A DNA stretch of 64,000 nt from Poa pratensis (lineage: Eukaryota > Streptophyta > Magnoliopsida > Poales > Poaceae). Numbering within the stretch: position 1 is the stretch's first letter; every line of letters starts with the position of its first letter. Positions 46,032 through 59,615 of the stretch are shown here, piece after piece. Location of the stretch: positions 119,356,186-119,420,185 of the forward strand of contig CAMZMU010000063.1 in the NCBI GenBank assembly GCA_947311845.1, in the 5' to 3' direction. The notes under the pieces were generated by a model. The model worked only from the letters and a program-made list of their open reading frames with translations. It did not search any database and was not told the DNA's origin. Both the position numbers and the translations under genes were made by a program.

Positions 46032-48929
46032 ATGGCGTTCATCCAGCGCGCGGTGAAGGTGCCGCCGAACTCGACGTCGCTGGAGGAGGCGCGGCACCGC
46101 GTGTTCCACTTCTTCAGGCAGGCGTGCCGCGCCATCCCCTCCGTCATGGAGATCTACAACCTCGACGACGTCGTCACCCCCGCCCAGCTCCGCTCCAGCA
46201 TCTCCCAGCAGATCCGCAAGAACCAGGGCGTCTCCGACCCCAAGGTGCCCCCCTCCCACCCCATTTCGATCTGCCTTTTGTGAATGGATAGCTGTAGAAC
46301 GAAATGAACGAAGGCGTCGTCGTATTCTCCTATCCATCCGCAACCCGATCCTTCGGATGGGGCATCTGTCGCGAATCTGATATGCGTTTATTTGGGTTAG
46401 GAATCGCTGAAGAATCATCGGTATGAGTTGTTGGATAGTTGACCTAGCTGGGTATTTATGCAGGAATACGGGTTGACAACAACTTGTTTCTAGTCGTGTG
46501 TTAGACTGCAGTATGGCAATCTTGTCCTTCCAGGACCAGTAGTAACAATGCTTTGTGGGTAATAATTTGTCCACAGATGGTTGGTCATTTTCGCATAGCT
46601 TACTGCCCTGCCCTGGGGTTCTAGATTTTGCCGGGGATAAAGAATCTGAAATGGCAATGTTTTCTGGGGTTCATTATCCTCTGGGGAAGTGGTTCCTACT
46701 CATCCTGGTGGCCATAGCATATTTAAATAGAAGATTCATAGTGTGTTGCAGCGGGATTTATAGCCCAAAATTCTTGTCAATGCAATCGTTGTGGGTGGCG
46801 AGAAGCTGATGAAGCTATGATTTCTCGAAGGGGCTGTGGAGTAGAGCCTCACGAGAATGCTGAGAAATAGCAAATAAATGCTTAGTGAGTGTTAGCTTTA
46901 TAAGATCTTAGGTTCACGTGAATTTAGTTGCCTCTATGAACAAGATAGATGTTGACTTGATTATATGCTTCACCTTTGGCTATTTAAGGTATAGTTCATA
47001 GTTGTACAATCAGGCACCAGATCCGATGAAACTTTGATTTTCTGTACAATGGTTTTGTAAATTTAGTCAAGAACTGGGTTCAAGTTTTTGCATCGAAATT
47101 CTTAACATTACATAGGATCACGTCACTGTCCACGACAGTAAAATTTGAATTCACTGGTCTTCACAGGTCATTATTGTGTCATCAAAGCTGTAGCTGTAAC
47201 TTCGTGCTAGATAGGGAGGGAGGTGTCCCATGGTGGAAAAATCTTGAGCGGAAGAGAGATAGCTTACTGGAAGAGTGATGTAATCTGATTACACGCTATT
47301 CATTACAGCCTTGTCGAACCAAACAAAAGTAACGCATCAATCTACCTTGAGTCTCCTAATCTTTATATTTAGATTTGAGAGGAACTACTAACTAGAGATA
47401 CGATTAATTGCACTTTGAATAAGTTCTGCATTTTATCAAACTCGGGATTGGAATTGTTACAATATATGAATCTACCTTGAGACTCAACTTTGGCTTGCAA
47501 CAAACAATGTCTAGTTGTGTATACTATGTGGATAAAAAAAGTTTACATATCTTCTTCGAGATAGGATTTACACACATCAATCATAAGAATGACCTATACT
47601 TATATTTGATATGATACAACATCCATCTTTCTTTTGTATGTCTTCACAATTTAATCCTTCTGATGAGTAATTAATATCACTGATAACTTGGAGGCTCCAA
47701 GGAATTTGGTTTAAGTTGGCAGTTTTTAGAAAATGGTGGAAACAGGAAACAGACCAGCTAGAGTTTGAAGTCCAATTTTTCTGTGTCAAAAACTTGTGAG
47801 GCCCTACATGTACAGGACAACCAAGTTGTTTTTGGATAACCACATTTATCCACCAGCCAAGTGTTATACTTTCAAAATGGGACTTATTACTGATATAGTA
47901 CGTTGGGAGTTTTTCATTTCTTTTATTAGAAGTTGTTAATCCCTGTCCATTGGGTGGTAAAATAATGAAATTTCATAAATGGATTGTTTTTTACTGACAA
48001 AGTGATGTCAGCTGTGTTCTTTACATATACTGTGAGTCGTGAGAAATTTTTGTCTGTATAATCATGATATTTAGCTGGAGATGTACTTAGTTTTTGTTTT
48101 TTCTTGCTGCGTTTGGCCAGTTTGATTGAGGGCTCAAGTCTTCTTCCCTGCACTTTTATTCGATTCATAGTGATTCCTGTTTTCCATCCCTTTACGCCAT
48201 TTTGCTTTGTTATGTTTGCCTTTTCTTGTGCTAGTAGTATGTGCCGACACACTCAATACGATTTGGTTGTTTTTTACCTGTCACTCAACATTGCATAGAA
48301 ATTTCATGTTAGTGAAAAATGCATGTATAGCAAGTCAATTAAAATGGAACGGAGGGAGTACCTTTTAAAACTCTAGAATCATCCTGAGGGATTAAGAGGA
48401 AGGATCAAGAAAATTTGTATTCAATTACAGCTATAAAAAAAGAGACATCTGTATCATTGTACGCAAGGAATTTGGGGCCATTTATTTGCAAAAACTTCAT
48501 CTATGTAATCAAAATCAGCACATTCACACTTTAGTACCTGACACCTTAGTTTGCATGTGTTAAAAGTGTCTTAGATCACATTAGTACTCTTCAATACTTA
48601 TATTTGCTACTGTACTTGTTGTCTGCACTCTACGGTACTAGTTTCAGAAACATCTAGCACAATCACTAGGATATGTCTATGAAGGCACTGCAATTTCAGG
48701 AAAACATTTTTGTTAATCTCAACTAACGTTTCATGCAAACAAACAGGTCATTGATATGCTTCTCTTCAACGGGATGGAGGAGCTGAACAACATTACTGAG
48801 CACGCGAAGCAGCGGCACCACATCATCGGCCAATACGTGGTAGGCCACAAGGGGCTCGTGCAGGACCTGGACTCGAAGGACCAAGGGAGCTCCGAGTTCC
48901 TGAAGAAATTCTACACCAGCAATTACTAG
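46032..48929 (+). CDS. NDUFA6: NADH dehydrogenase complex I subunit NDUFA6/B14
   Basis: Two exons (46032-46244, 48747-48929) separated by a 2.5-kb intron join to 396 nt, 131 residues, matching the short plant B14 subunit. Landmarks: MAFIQRAVKVPPNSTSLEEA, VMEIYNLDDVVTPAQLRS, then in exon 2 VIDMLLFNGMEELNNITEHA and IIGQYVVGHKG, ending FLKKFYTSNY. It is an accessory subunit of the respiratory complex I matrix arm in mitochondria and belongs to the LYR-motif family, which works with acyl carrier protein. The motif here is relaxed (RVFHFFRQACR rather than a strict LYR). The start at 46032 was chosen over the in-frame ATG at 45897 because conserved homology begins MAFI; the extra 45 residues look like translated leader. 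Confidence 0.93.
46245..48746 (+). other. NDUFA6 intron 1 (2.5 kb)
   Basis: AT-rich. The only mobile signature is a Stowaway-like right end (GGAACGGAGGGAGTA, about 48346-48360) whose left partner was not found. It begins GTGCCCCC and ends AAACAAACAG. Confidence 0.7.
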
Positions 48930-51394
48930 AATCTGAGGAGCCACACAAATTTCCCACCTTTCTGTAGCAGTGTGCTCTTTGGCATGTGCGCTCCGAATAA
49001 GACGCTGAGAAACCTACCCAGACCAGCCTGATTTGTTGTCACTGGAGGTTTTCTTTGTTCTGTTGGACCCTCTCCACTCAAATGAAATTGTTTGTAACCC
49101 GTGGACTGTTCTGCTTCCAGAGCTGCTGTTCAGTACCTGATAGTAGCTTCTTATATACTTGTATCACTTGTTGTCTGGGTTAGAAGGCCATGGTATATGC
49201 AAGGCCAGGTTCTTTGTTGTGCTCGTTCTGAGAATGTGGATTCTGTTGAGCTCTCAAGCTGATCAACATGTCTTGTCAGAAAACATGGAATCCTTCGAGC
49301 TCATGTTCCAAGCACTGTGGTTGATACATGCTACTCATGCTGGTGGTAGTAACATATTCGATTACATGAATCTTTCTGCTGCTTCTTGGTAAGGTAGATG
49401 CCTTTGGCCATGTTTTATAAATGTGTATCAAAATCTGATGAAAAAGGTGGTTAATTATTTATTAGAATGAATCTTCCTAAACAAGGCAGGATGCAAGTAG
49501 CCCAACTTCTTTCGCCTCTAGGTTCTAGATGAGTAGCTTCCATCTAGGAATGGTGGACAACAGCTACTGCTTCGATACCCCTACTGACAAAAGAGTTACT
49601 TGGCATACTGCTGCTTTATTAGATTGGATTTCTCATTGGTAAAAAAGAATCTAGTCAACAGCAAACAACAGGCAAACACATTTAGCAGGAGAATAAGAAC
49701 AATCGTCCTTTTCATACCAAGGCTGCACAAGAAAAGCTTAGTACAGGAAGTTTGTTGTCATACCGTGAGGAGGTTTTGTAAGGGAAGCAACAAATAGCTT
49801 TGATCAGCACAAGTATCCTGCAGCCAAGTGTGAGTGCTTCCACTAATAAACCTTGGATTAAACCACCAGCTGGGCGGGTGTCCCTTGCTATTGACGATTC
49901 ATACCGTGATACAGATCAATCAGCTGGACTGAGCACAGTTCTTCGGGATATATGTAGATGGACTGACGATCTCTACCTACCACTTGCTGTTTTCTACAAG
50001 ACTGTGAGAGTAGATCTCCTCTAGTTGGATTAGTGGTAACCTATAAATATTTAGAGGGATCCTCCCGATTAGATTTAGATCTAAATATCTAATCTCTCTC
50101 TCCCTCCTTCTCATGTGTTGAGATCTCCACCTTCATATACACCAGCGGTGAGTGCTTCAAGCGTGGACGGCGAAGCGCTGCTGGACTAGATCAGATGTAT
50201 GCGTGCGAAACTCAGAGGGGTGATCCGTTGAGAAACGGTTGATCCTATCTCACTCTGTTGGATCAAGGCGGGACGCGAGGAGTCTACGATATTTTCTCGG
50301 CTAGGCTTAGCCGAGAGAGTTCTTCCACAAGCTTCATCAACGTCGTCATCGACATCTCTTCCGCTTCAACGGTGTCGGTAACGATTTACAGTTAGATCAA
50401 ATATGCATGTCTTGTCACTTGTATCTTCATAGTAGATCTTGGCTGTTGCGCTGTAGTGGCGAAAATTTTGTTTTCCATGCACGCAACCCAACATGTGGTG
50501 CCCAAGGGGAATGGATCCGAGGTTACCTGATTCGTCGACGACGGGGCTCGTGACAAGTTAGATTGCTCTTCAAGCTCTTGCCGACGGTGAAGTCAACGCT
50601 CTAAATCAAAAGTTAGTGATTTTTTATGTTTTTGTTTGAAATGGAGGCAAAAGCTTTGACTCGTCACATTAATTAATAAGAGTTTTACATAAACGAAAAG
50701 CCAACAAAGGCCAAGGTAAATACAAATGTCTACTCTCACGGCAAAATAAAACTCAATTTTTTCACGCTGACCATGCCCCAATTGGCGGCTTCAACCTTGA
50801 TTTTATTTATGATTTTAGTTGGCATGGAGCTCACATATGTTATTTTGAGACGATGTGAGCTCCATACACACGAGTTAGCATGGATGGCTTGAGACGATGT
50901 TGCAAATGCTATATTGATTTGCTGCAGACTAGTGTATCTTTTGCTGGAAACATAGAGTAACATGTTGCGATTACTCTGGGTGACTAGGTTAAATTTTATG
51001 TTACTACGTTTGTTTCAAATGTTTTGCATTTACGTGCAATGATTTTTCTATATGATCTGCGACCACCAATGCAGATTTGTTGCATATACAAAAAAGTTTT
51101 GCTACTGTGGTATTTTAAAATGTTGCAAAAAGTTTTTGTATGGTTCTGACATACCACAAGAAAAAATACCGTGACATATTGCAAATGTATCAAAAAAAAA
51201 AACTTACGCGTGTGGGCCGGGTATGCATGCCGCAGTTGTTCAACAATCTCAGGAACAAACTCCAATCGGCTGACGGCTAGAATCACCTACTTTTATGAGA
51301 CATCTAAACTACTGTAACCCCACTCAAAAAAAATCTAAACTACTGTAACAAACTATCAATTGTATATTATCTCTCCGTAACGCCTTCATATGTA
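48930..51394. other. NDUFA6 3' region and intergenic DNA, possible LTR remnant at 50040-50493
   Basis: About 300 bp is likely 3' UTR. Near 50039 a CTATAAATATTTAGAGGG TATA-like start and a CT-rich leader are followed by sequence ending AACCCAACA (50493), then TGTGGTGCCCAAGGGG. That pattern resembles the R-U5 and primer site of an LTR element. No coding region or partner LTR was seen. Confidence 0.35.
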
Positions 51395-51405
51395 TAGCTA
51401 ACTCT

Positions 51406-51876
51406 TTTTTTGAACTGAACTGTAGGGGAGGCCCCGACAGTAAATTTTATTAAAGATAAAAATATTTACAAGAGGTGAAGGGATAGGGAATGTACAGAGG
51501 GGCGTAGCCCAAATGAAAAAACTACAGAGCGTCTAACCAGGCTATAAGAGGAGATTTTAGCTCGTCCTTCATTCTGTAAGAAAGAAGGAAAAGGTCTTTT
51601 TTGAAACAGAAAGACCAAGCTCTAACGGTAGGTACTACATGATAAAAAATGAGAGCATTTCTTTGTTTCCAGATGTTCCAGGAGGCAGTGGCAAACACTT
51701 CGAAAAAGAAAGGCCTTCCAAAGCTGCTTCTGGCAGCAGTTATCATCTCAGGTAGTTCAAGATTGTCTTCCAGTGGGATGCCGATGGACTGCCAACATCG
51801 TTTACTGAAGTTGCAATATGTCACGGTATCAAAATGCAGTCTTGAAGTTGCAATCGTTTACTGCCATCATCTCAGG
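51406..51876 (-). mobile_element. 5'-truncated LINE (non-LTR retrotransposon)
   Basis: On the minus strand the C-terminal end of a LINE reverse-transcriptase ORF is readable (SWNIWKQRNALIFYHVVPTV, then KKDLFLLSYRMKDEL, stop at 51522). A 3' UTR follows with an AATAAAATTT signal and a short A-rich tail at 51406-51412. The insertion is bracketed by a perfect 11-bp target duplication, TAGCTAACTCT (51395-51405 and 51877-51887). Only about 470 bp remain, as expected from incomplete reverse transcription. Confidence 0.85.
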
Positions 51877-51887
51877 TAGCTAACTCT

Positions 51888-52276
51888 CACAATAATGCAG
51901 ATGCAATAACAACAGAGCATAAACTAAAAAAAAAAGCTTGGAGAAAATAAATGATAAATAGACACTCTGCAGTCTTGCACTTATCATTGGCCGACTAGGT
52001 ACTTTTTCTTCATCACCAACAAAAGAGCCCTAATGGCAATGACAGCAAAGAGCAGATCAAGAATAGTGCAAGGACTTCGGCAAGCAGTAAACTACCTCAT
52101 GATCTACTCTTCATCCTAATTAACACTTGCACCTTGCAACAACAAAAAAAATCAAAGCCTAGCTAGCGATCTACTTCTCTCCTCAAGTCCTCATCCTCTC
52201 TAGCGAGATCTCTGTATGTACACGTACGATCGATCGACATCGAGCTAACTAAGCTAGCCGGCCGGCACCTAGACGG
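51888..52276. other. 3' flank of the HsfB4 gene
   Basis: Likely 3' UTR of the minus-strand gene plus spacer. No other feature was recognised. Confidence 0.5.
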
Positions 52277-54186
52277 TTAGACCTCGCTTCCCATTTCATG
52301 GACGACGTCGCCGCGCTCTTCCCGGTGCGCCCGCTTCTTCTTGCCGTGGTGGAGCGCCACGCCAAACAGCTTCACCGTATCGTCCTTGTCGCCGTCATCG
52401 CACGCCGTCGCGTGCCTCCGAGGCGGCGAGTCCATGTCCATTTCCATCTCCAGCAGCCTACAGGAGTTAGACGCTGGGCCAGCGCCGCCGGCGCCGGGGA
52501 GGAGCATGTGCCGCTGCGACACCACCGCCGACGAGGGGCTCGTGACGGGCGCCACGTGGTTCTGCAGGAAGTAGATGATGTCGTTGTAGAGCTTCTTCAT
52601 GTGCGCCAGCTCCGACAGTAGCAGCGAATTGCGTCGCCGCAGCTGCTGGTTGTCCTCCGACAGGGCCGCCATGAAGTCCCCTCCGCCGCCATGCGACGCA
52701 GCGGTAGCGGGCGTCGGCTCCTCTTGGAAATGCTGCTGATACAGCGGGTGGTGGTGGTGGTGATGAGCGGCCGGCGGGGGTTGCGGGGTTGGAGGCGAGA
52801 AGGTGTTGCCGAGGTGGTAGTGGTGGTGGTAGGCGGCATGGTGCGGCACCAGCTGCGGGGGAGGCGGCTGCGAAGACTTCCTCCGGTGGATCTCGGCGAG
52901 TAGGTGCTTGGCGCCCTTCCTGAAGAACTCGTTAGCGAACTCCCATCTGTCGGCCACAATCTTCCTGAAACCCTGCAACAAACAGCAACGCCAAAGGAAC
53001 ACAAAAGAATTAGTTAATCGTCATTTGTTCCTACCAAGCTAGTAAACTAACATCCAATGCCTCAACACTAAGTGATGGTTTTGCCATTGCGCGACCACTG
53101 TAAGATAAATTTGGTGTAACTTTTGTTCTCTTGGGATCACTAGAGAGATGATGGGCGAGCTGACTGTTCAATGCTGCTCTGTTACTGTGAAGTCATGCAT
53201 GACCGGCACTGTGTCAATGTATTGCATTGCATGGTATATGCATAGACCATGTATATATCTGATCTGTGCATAGTGTCAATCTTCTCCCAGTACAGGGAGT
53301 GAAGAGGAGATGCATATATGTATGGACATACAACTAGTGCTTCAAAAGAAAAAAACCAAATATGCAAAGAGAAACATGCCCTCAATCATCATCTTATATA
53401 TCATGAAATTGAAAAATAATTAATGCAGTACCGGAGCACCGGACAGTCTTCTACTTTGCATATATGACTACTAAATTAAACACAAAATAAAAAGTGGGGA
53501 ACATCCATTCAATGAAAGAAGAGCGGGTGATTAATGCGCATATGATCAGCTGGCTGATCTCTACAGTTTGTCCCAAACTAGGAAACGAAAAATTAGTTTT
53601 CTAGTTGGAAGGTCACACTCACACCCATATACTACCTTTCCATGCACCTTGCAAAACAAAATCTTTTAGAAGAAGAAACTTTTGCATAAACCTAGCTTGT
53701 CACATTCTAGGAAACAAGAGATATATAGCCAACCAAACAATTATCTGAAGGCCATGCATGCAACATTCTTTGACCAGAGTACCAACCTCCAAAAAAAACC
53801 ACAAGCACATATGCCTGGACACCATGCTAGCTTACACCCTAGCTAACTAGAAGAAAATCTATTGCATCTTGTTAGAGATGCATCAGGTATGTAGGCCGGT
53901 AACGTACATAGGTGTTGAGCTGCCTGACGAAGCTGGAGAAGTTGTTGTGCTTGAAGTAGTTAGGGAGGAGATCCCTGGCGAACTCCGGCGGCCTCCAGAC
54001 GACGAAGGTGGCGTCGTCCTCTCCCCACGACACGATGTGGTCGGTGCAGGGGTCGTCCACCAGCTGGTACGTCTTGGTCAGGAAGGGCGCCGGCACCGGC
54101 TTCCCGCCGGCACCGTGGGCTGCGGCCGCCGAGCCCATCTCCATGGACACCACCATCTCCCCACACCTCTCCACAAGGAAAGCCAT
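52277..54186 (-). CDS. HSFB4: Class B4 heat shock transcription factor
   Basis: Two exons on the minus strand (53908-54186 and 52277-52972) join to 975 nt, 324 residues. The DNA-binding domain spans residues about 33-125 ([36 protein letters not shown], then [17 protein letters not shown]). The intron falls after LNTY, the conserved Hsf position. A His/Pro-rich linker is followed by a heptad oligomerisation region ([36 protein letters not shown]) without the class A insert. Near the C-terminus lies KLFGV, the class B repressor motif, then KKKR, a likely nuclear signal. Class B Hsfs repress or co-regulate heat shock promoters; B4 members are linked to root and stem-cell development. The start at [13 protein letters not shown] matches family N-termini; an upstream in-frame ATG (54351) is ignored. 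Confidence 0.95.
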
Positions 54187-54656
54187 GGCCTTGTGCTTTG
54201 GCTTGCTAGCTGAGGAAGTCAAGGTGGGTGGAGAGGAAGGAGCAGCAATATAAGCTAAGCGCAGGAGGAGGAGGAGGGAGAGAGAGTGAGGACTGAGGAG
54301 GGAGAAAGGCTGCCTCTCTTTAGCTATATCTCCAGTCTCACTGTCTCGCACTCACACACATAAACACACACGACACGCCCCCATGAACGCCTCCAAATAT
54401 TCTCGTGTGGGTCACGCACGCAGCTGCCTGGACCGGCCTCTTTCTCTCTCTAGGCTAGTACTAGATCAGCAGAGCCACCCTCTCTCTATCTCATCATTAT
54501 ATATGCAGCGTATGCATGGATATCTGTGCAAGACCAGTGATGTATACGTGGGTGTGCTACAGAGAGTTCAAAGTGGTGTTGGAAAAAGATTCAATATTGC
54601 AACTGAAGCATATATATGTAGGTTTTTATGTTCCTTATGTGCTCATTCGTAGTGTA
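54187..54656 (-). promoter_or_regulatory. HsfB4 leader and promoter region
   Basis: A GA/CT-rich tract (GAGGAGGAGGGAGAGAGAGTG, about 54265-54290) lies 80-105 bp before the start codon on the gene's sense as CT-repeat. A weak TATA candidate (GATATAGC in gene sense) is near 54325. Confidence 0.4.
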
Positions 54657-54659
54657 TTA

Positions 54660-54953
54660 GGGCCTCTTTGATTGGTAGGATAGGAAAGATGTAGTAATAG
54701 GAAAATCATAGGATTGCAATGTCATGCACACTCCAATCGTATAGGATTTGCTAGTTTGTTTGATTCCATCAAAAAATTGTAAAAAGAGGTTGGAGTGGAT
54801 GTTAGAATTCCTATGAGAAGTAGTACAAATGGTTCCCAAGGAAAAATTCCTATGAGATCCAATCCTACAAATCAAACAAGCAGGATAGGATAATTTCCTA
54901 TAGGATTCAATCCTCTAAAAATTCTATGCAATTCATTTGAATCAAAGGAGCCC
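54660..54953. mobile_element. Tourist-like MITE (294 bp)
   Basis: The ends GGGCCTCTTTGATT and AATCAAAGGAGCCC are inverted repeats with one mismatch, flanked by TTA (54657-54659, 54954-54956). The interior is a foldback with paired TAGGATTTGC-like and TAGGATTCAATCC segments. Confidence 0.75.
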
Positions 54954-54956
54954 TTA

Positions 54957-55870
54957 ACCAGTGTGCACCAGCTTTGTAACGATCGTTAGCGCACTGATCA
55001 TGATCTCTACGGAAGGCTGATAAAAATATCTCTCCCCAGATTTTCAACAAAAACAAAGGATTATTTCAAGAGGTTTCAATAGGTACAATTTTTTCCTATA
55101 AAATATAGTGCAGTTGAATCCATAGGAAATTTTTTATAGGATTCAATTCTATAAATCAAACAATCCACATAGAAAATCTTCCTAAGGATTCAAGTTGTCC
55201 AAAATTTCTTAGATCAAATTGGCCCTGAACACATGCATTGGAAAAGATGTAGGATTAGAATGGCATGTACTTTTGAATCATATTTGGGCTTGTTTCATTC
55301 ACATGATTCTAAAAAAGCAGAAATAGAAAAAAAAAATTACCTTGTCACGACCACTCCAATCCGACATGATCTTCTTTACATAAATTTTTGTTTGATTGAA
55401 CAGCCAAATATTATTTGCAAATGGTTTTAGTGGGTGGAAATGTTACAATGAAATGTGGTGCAAACGAGTTCTTAAAAACGATTAAATCCTATAAATCAAA
55501 CAACTCATGTACAACAAAATCTTGAGGATCATATATCCTTATGTGCTAATTTGAAGTATATTAACCAATGTGCACAAGTTTTGCAACAGACAACGAAATG
55601 CACAATCATCGTTATCTCTTCAACGGACGACGAAAAGAATCTCTCATGATTTTAACAAAAAAAAAACAAAGGATTCCTCTGAAGTGCTTTGAAGATATGG
55701 AAAACTTCCTATGGAATGTAGCATAAGGGAATCGTTACAAAAAGTCTATATATGATTCGATTCAATGAATAAAAAAATCAACATAGGAAATACTCCTAAC
55801 AATTGCAATTGTCCAAAATTCTTAGATCAAATAGGCCCAAAACACATGAATAGCAAAATATGTAGTATGT
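54957..55870. repeat. Decayed relatives of the adjacent Tourist-like MITE
   Basis: At least two degraded blocks (about 55010-55225 and about 55225-55850) reuse the MITE's wording: ATAGGATTCAATTCTATAAA, AAATCAAACAA, GGAAAAGATGTAGGATTAGA and AGATCAAATNGGCCC-type ends. Boundaries are unclear. Confidence 0.45.
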
Positions 55871-58800
55871 ATTTGCAGATTTAGATACTATATGTAAATA
55901 TAAATCCCATCTAATAATGGATATAATGGCACAAAGGACAGTTGGAAAGCATTAGAGGGACATATACATTTCTCTCTGGAAGAGGATGGATTTGCACATG
56001 AGATGCAAATTTCAGAGTAGATGGGCATTAAACCGACCACCCGTTCAACGGATAGCTCCAAAACCAAAGTCTCCATTGGATGTACGGCAACGATGGATGG
56101 GATCACACGATGGAACCCAGGAGAACATTTAGCAATAAAGATGGATACACGTCATGTCCATCCATGGGTCGATGCAGGCAGGCACAGGCCGATCATCAAA
56201 CAAGCAATATACTACTGAAAAGGTGAGAGAAAGAAAGCAAGATCAGCAGCTCTGCTGAGATGCGAGGAAGGGGAGATCGACGGGAAAAGAAGAGAAGGGA
56301 AGATGGATTGTACTGCACGGCCGGCCGGTATCCTCGTGGTATTTAGTGACCAAATTGTTCTTCTTCTTCCTCCCACCCTCTCTCTCTCTCCCCAGCTAGC
56401 TTCATGCGCCAGTGCACCCATGCACACCCCTGCAACCCTGCAGACATGTACACATGTCTAGTTGCGAAACAGCCAAAGATACTTTCCCTGCGCTGTGCCT
56501 GGCGACTTCCACCTCTCAAGGCAGGCCCGTGACTTCCATGGCCACAGCCAAAAACAATGAAACCGTAAGGAGAGGAGTAAATATACATACAGGTGGCCGG
56601 TGAGGAGCGAGCAGTAACAATGGCGATATCTGAGCTCACTGACTACTGCCTCGCTGGGGATCCACTTTTGATGTAACTTCATTTTCCATCGCCGCTAGCT
56701 TCATCATCAGCATTCAGCAGCTGCTGCCACTGGCCGGCCGGCCGGCCTCCCGCTTGCTGCTCCGGCCTACTGCTGCTTCCATCAAGCAAACAAACATTCC
56801 TCTACCCCCCAACGTTTCAACCACACCATTCAAAGGAGCAGAGAGAACCCCGGCGTGCAAACACCACACACATCACATGTACTACCACTGATGGGCTAGC
56901 TGCATGCACAGTGACATGGTGAGTAGTAAAACCTCAAAGTTGAAAGGCCTGGTGAGGTGAGATCAGATGACTGCGTGCAGGGGGTAGCTGGATTTGTGCA
57001 TGCCCCATGGTACATCGATCCCTTTCTCCACGGCTCCAAGCAAATATGCAGTGAATCAATGAAGCACCAGTTTGGCTCGGTCAAAGTTGCCAAGATCCAG
57101 CCCAGGGCTGCCATGCAGGTGGTGGTAGTAGATTCACAGATGGATGGAGCATTAGCTAGGTTTTAGGGTTTTGGCATGCAAGTACTCATCGAGATGCCAC
57201 CGGCTGCAAGCAACATACACATGTGTCAAAACAGGTGGCAGCTACATATATGCATGTAGCCTAATGCAGTGCATTACTGGTACTGGCCCTAGCTATATAT
57301 GAGTACGTATGTGCAACAGCTATATGTATATAGAGATATAGCTTTGAGTACCAAGAAAGAAAAGGAAAACATATAACATGCATGAAGGAAAACAACTCAT
57401 ATAAAACTAGCAAGAAGCAAGTTACAAGATACTAGGAGTGAATCGAATAGAGATAGAGACATGATGAGGCCTAGAGGCAAAAGCATGCATACATGTCTGG
57501 TAATTAAAACTATATATTTGCTTTATAGTGTGCAGTGATGTGGAGATTGGCTATGGAGTTTGAATATTATGGAAGATTCTGTTCCATATATGACAAGCTG
57601 TGTGCGTGCTCTGATGATGTGTTTGTAGTAGACATTTTATGAGTACATCACATGACCTTTCCCCATCCCCACATGTGGCCCACTGCATTTGTGGCCAGGT
57701 CTAGATCTATCTTTGACTGGGAAAACATGCATAAAATAATCAACAAGGGCAGAGAAGGAGAAAGCTGATGAGAGAGATAGACATTTGACATAAAATATAT
57801 ATCTGTACAATGTAGAGACAAGTGAGATGTGAAACAAGAAAAGAATGTCATGTTCTTCTCTAGAATCAGGCCCACATTATCGCATCATCATCCTGATCAT
57901 CCATGCTAGGTGCCGTTAAAAACCAGTTTTCTAGACAATATCGTGCTCCACAAATGCCTGTCGTTTCGAGATTCCTCTGAAACCATTCAGTTCTTTATCA
58001 TATCGTTGCATTGCATGCAAAAGATACTGTACATGGTGCTTAATTATACGAGTCTGTGCATGCGATTTGCTGCAACACTCTTGTCTCCATGTTAAACAAC
58101 ACATCTGTATTCGTGCAATGAACTGAGAGATGATGCTACTAGAATAATGAAGACGTATATAATACTCGGTGAAGATGGCAAAAGATTATGGAACCGTTTG
58201 TTCTTGCCTAGCTCATGTGATCAAAGAGAGCCTGGCTAGCTTCTCAGTCCCGGCTCTCTAGGCTTCATAGAAAAGAGCTGCATCTTGGACTTTACCATGA
58301 TTGCCACTCACAAACCTGCAATACCCCTTGCGGAGGATTAGACAATCAATTAGATGCACTCGATTAAAGAGAGATCTAGATGTTTATGCTGTCCTATAGC
58401 TAGCTCTCTGCATACATAGATTAGACTTGAATGGTTATGTACAGCACAGTACTGGCACATAGATGCACAGATCTCAGCCATGCATGCATGTATGTAGGTC
58501 CACAGCTAGTACATCTTTCCAGGTTTCTTATTAGGCATGTTTGTATGTTTGTCCCTTGGTGTGTACTACTAGCTAGTCTCTTGTCAGTAGTCACTACTAC
58601 ACTAATAATGTATGAAACTCTACAACTAGAGCTAACTGGGTAGACTCATGGATGGAGAGATGATCAAATCTTTTGCCGTGGTTGCATCGTGTACAAAAGG
58701 CTTAGATTCTTCTTTCACCGCATCTACGCAACAAGTGCTCTTTTATCTAGGAAAATGGAAAAGGAGAAAAAGACACTCCAAAGACGGGGAGGTTTGATAA

Positions 58801-59269
58801 GACAAAGGAAGCTTTTCAGAGAACATTTCCTTCTTTTTCATTCTCAGGGAGAGAGAGAGGTGAAAGAGAGGAGGAGGAGGTCAGAGCATTAAGGTGGAAA
58901 CTGATTAAAGTCGATCCATCTGTGCATGCATGCACATAAAGGAGGGCTGTAAAGATGTGAATTTACCACCACTCATCTATATAACTTTTCCCCGAGGTCT
59001 TACACATGTCTCTCCTCTGTCATGTTCTGCCGTCGGGTGGGTGGTGTGCCTCTGAACACTAGATTTAGATGTTTCTCTCTACCTCGATCTAAGGCCGTGC
59101 ATGCTTAATCTACCTTGTGTACACGCAAGAGCCAAAAGCCTAGCTTCTACTTTCCTTGGTCAAATTTGGAAAAAATTATCTTAGGACATATAGAATAGAG
59201 AAGAACTTATCTTTCACAGTTTCACTAATCTTTCAAGCGAAATGCCTTGCTCTAAAGCAACGTGAACTC
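55871..59269. other. Intergenic, 3.4 kb, upstream of HsfB4, nothing coding
   Basis: Rich in GCATGCATG, TAGCTAGC and CT/GA tracts with GGCCGGCCGGCC near 56735, but without any recognised gene, RNA gene or transposon end. It may hold distal regulatory sequence. Confidence 0.4.
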
Positions 59270-59545
59270 AAAAGCATGGCATTTCGATGCATTGATAGAA
59301 AAAAAAGTTTATGTACAAGGGGAAACACCACACCATACAACTCGATCTGGAAACCTATAGCCTAGGGTAGCAACAAACCAAAGCCTTGTGCTCCTGCGCT
59401 CACCCACACGCACGAGCCTCAACCTTGATCGTTTCCACTAAGGCGTCGATGGAGGGCCGAGCGTTGTCGAAGACGGCCGTGTTGCGATGTTTCTAGATCC
59501 ACCATGCCATGAGCATGATCACCCCTTGCGCAGCTGGTGAGGGTG
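59270..59545 (-). mobile_element. LINE 3' end fragment
   Basis: On the minus strand WWI-stop-KHRNTAVFDNARPSID and ALVETIKVEARA match the extreme C-terminus of LINE reverse transcriptases (the W-x-W-K-x-R-N region). A 3' UTR ends TTTTTTCTATCAATGCATCG near 59278. One stop replaces the expected Trp. A target duplication was not identified. Confidence 0.65.
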
Positions 59546-59615
59546 GAGTGAACTGAAAACTTCTAGTTTGCTAAGGATATGTTTGATTGGTCGCATTGCC
59601 TCTAAACAGGCCCTG

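Noticed and set aside
54187..54351. Longer HsfB4 start at 54351
   Set aside because: The extra 55 residues come from a CT-rich leader; the family N-terminus is [10 protein letters not shown].
56200..58700. Known conserved miRNA gene upstream of HsfB4
   Set aside because: I looked for mature sequences of the common conserved plant families by eye and found none.
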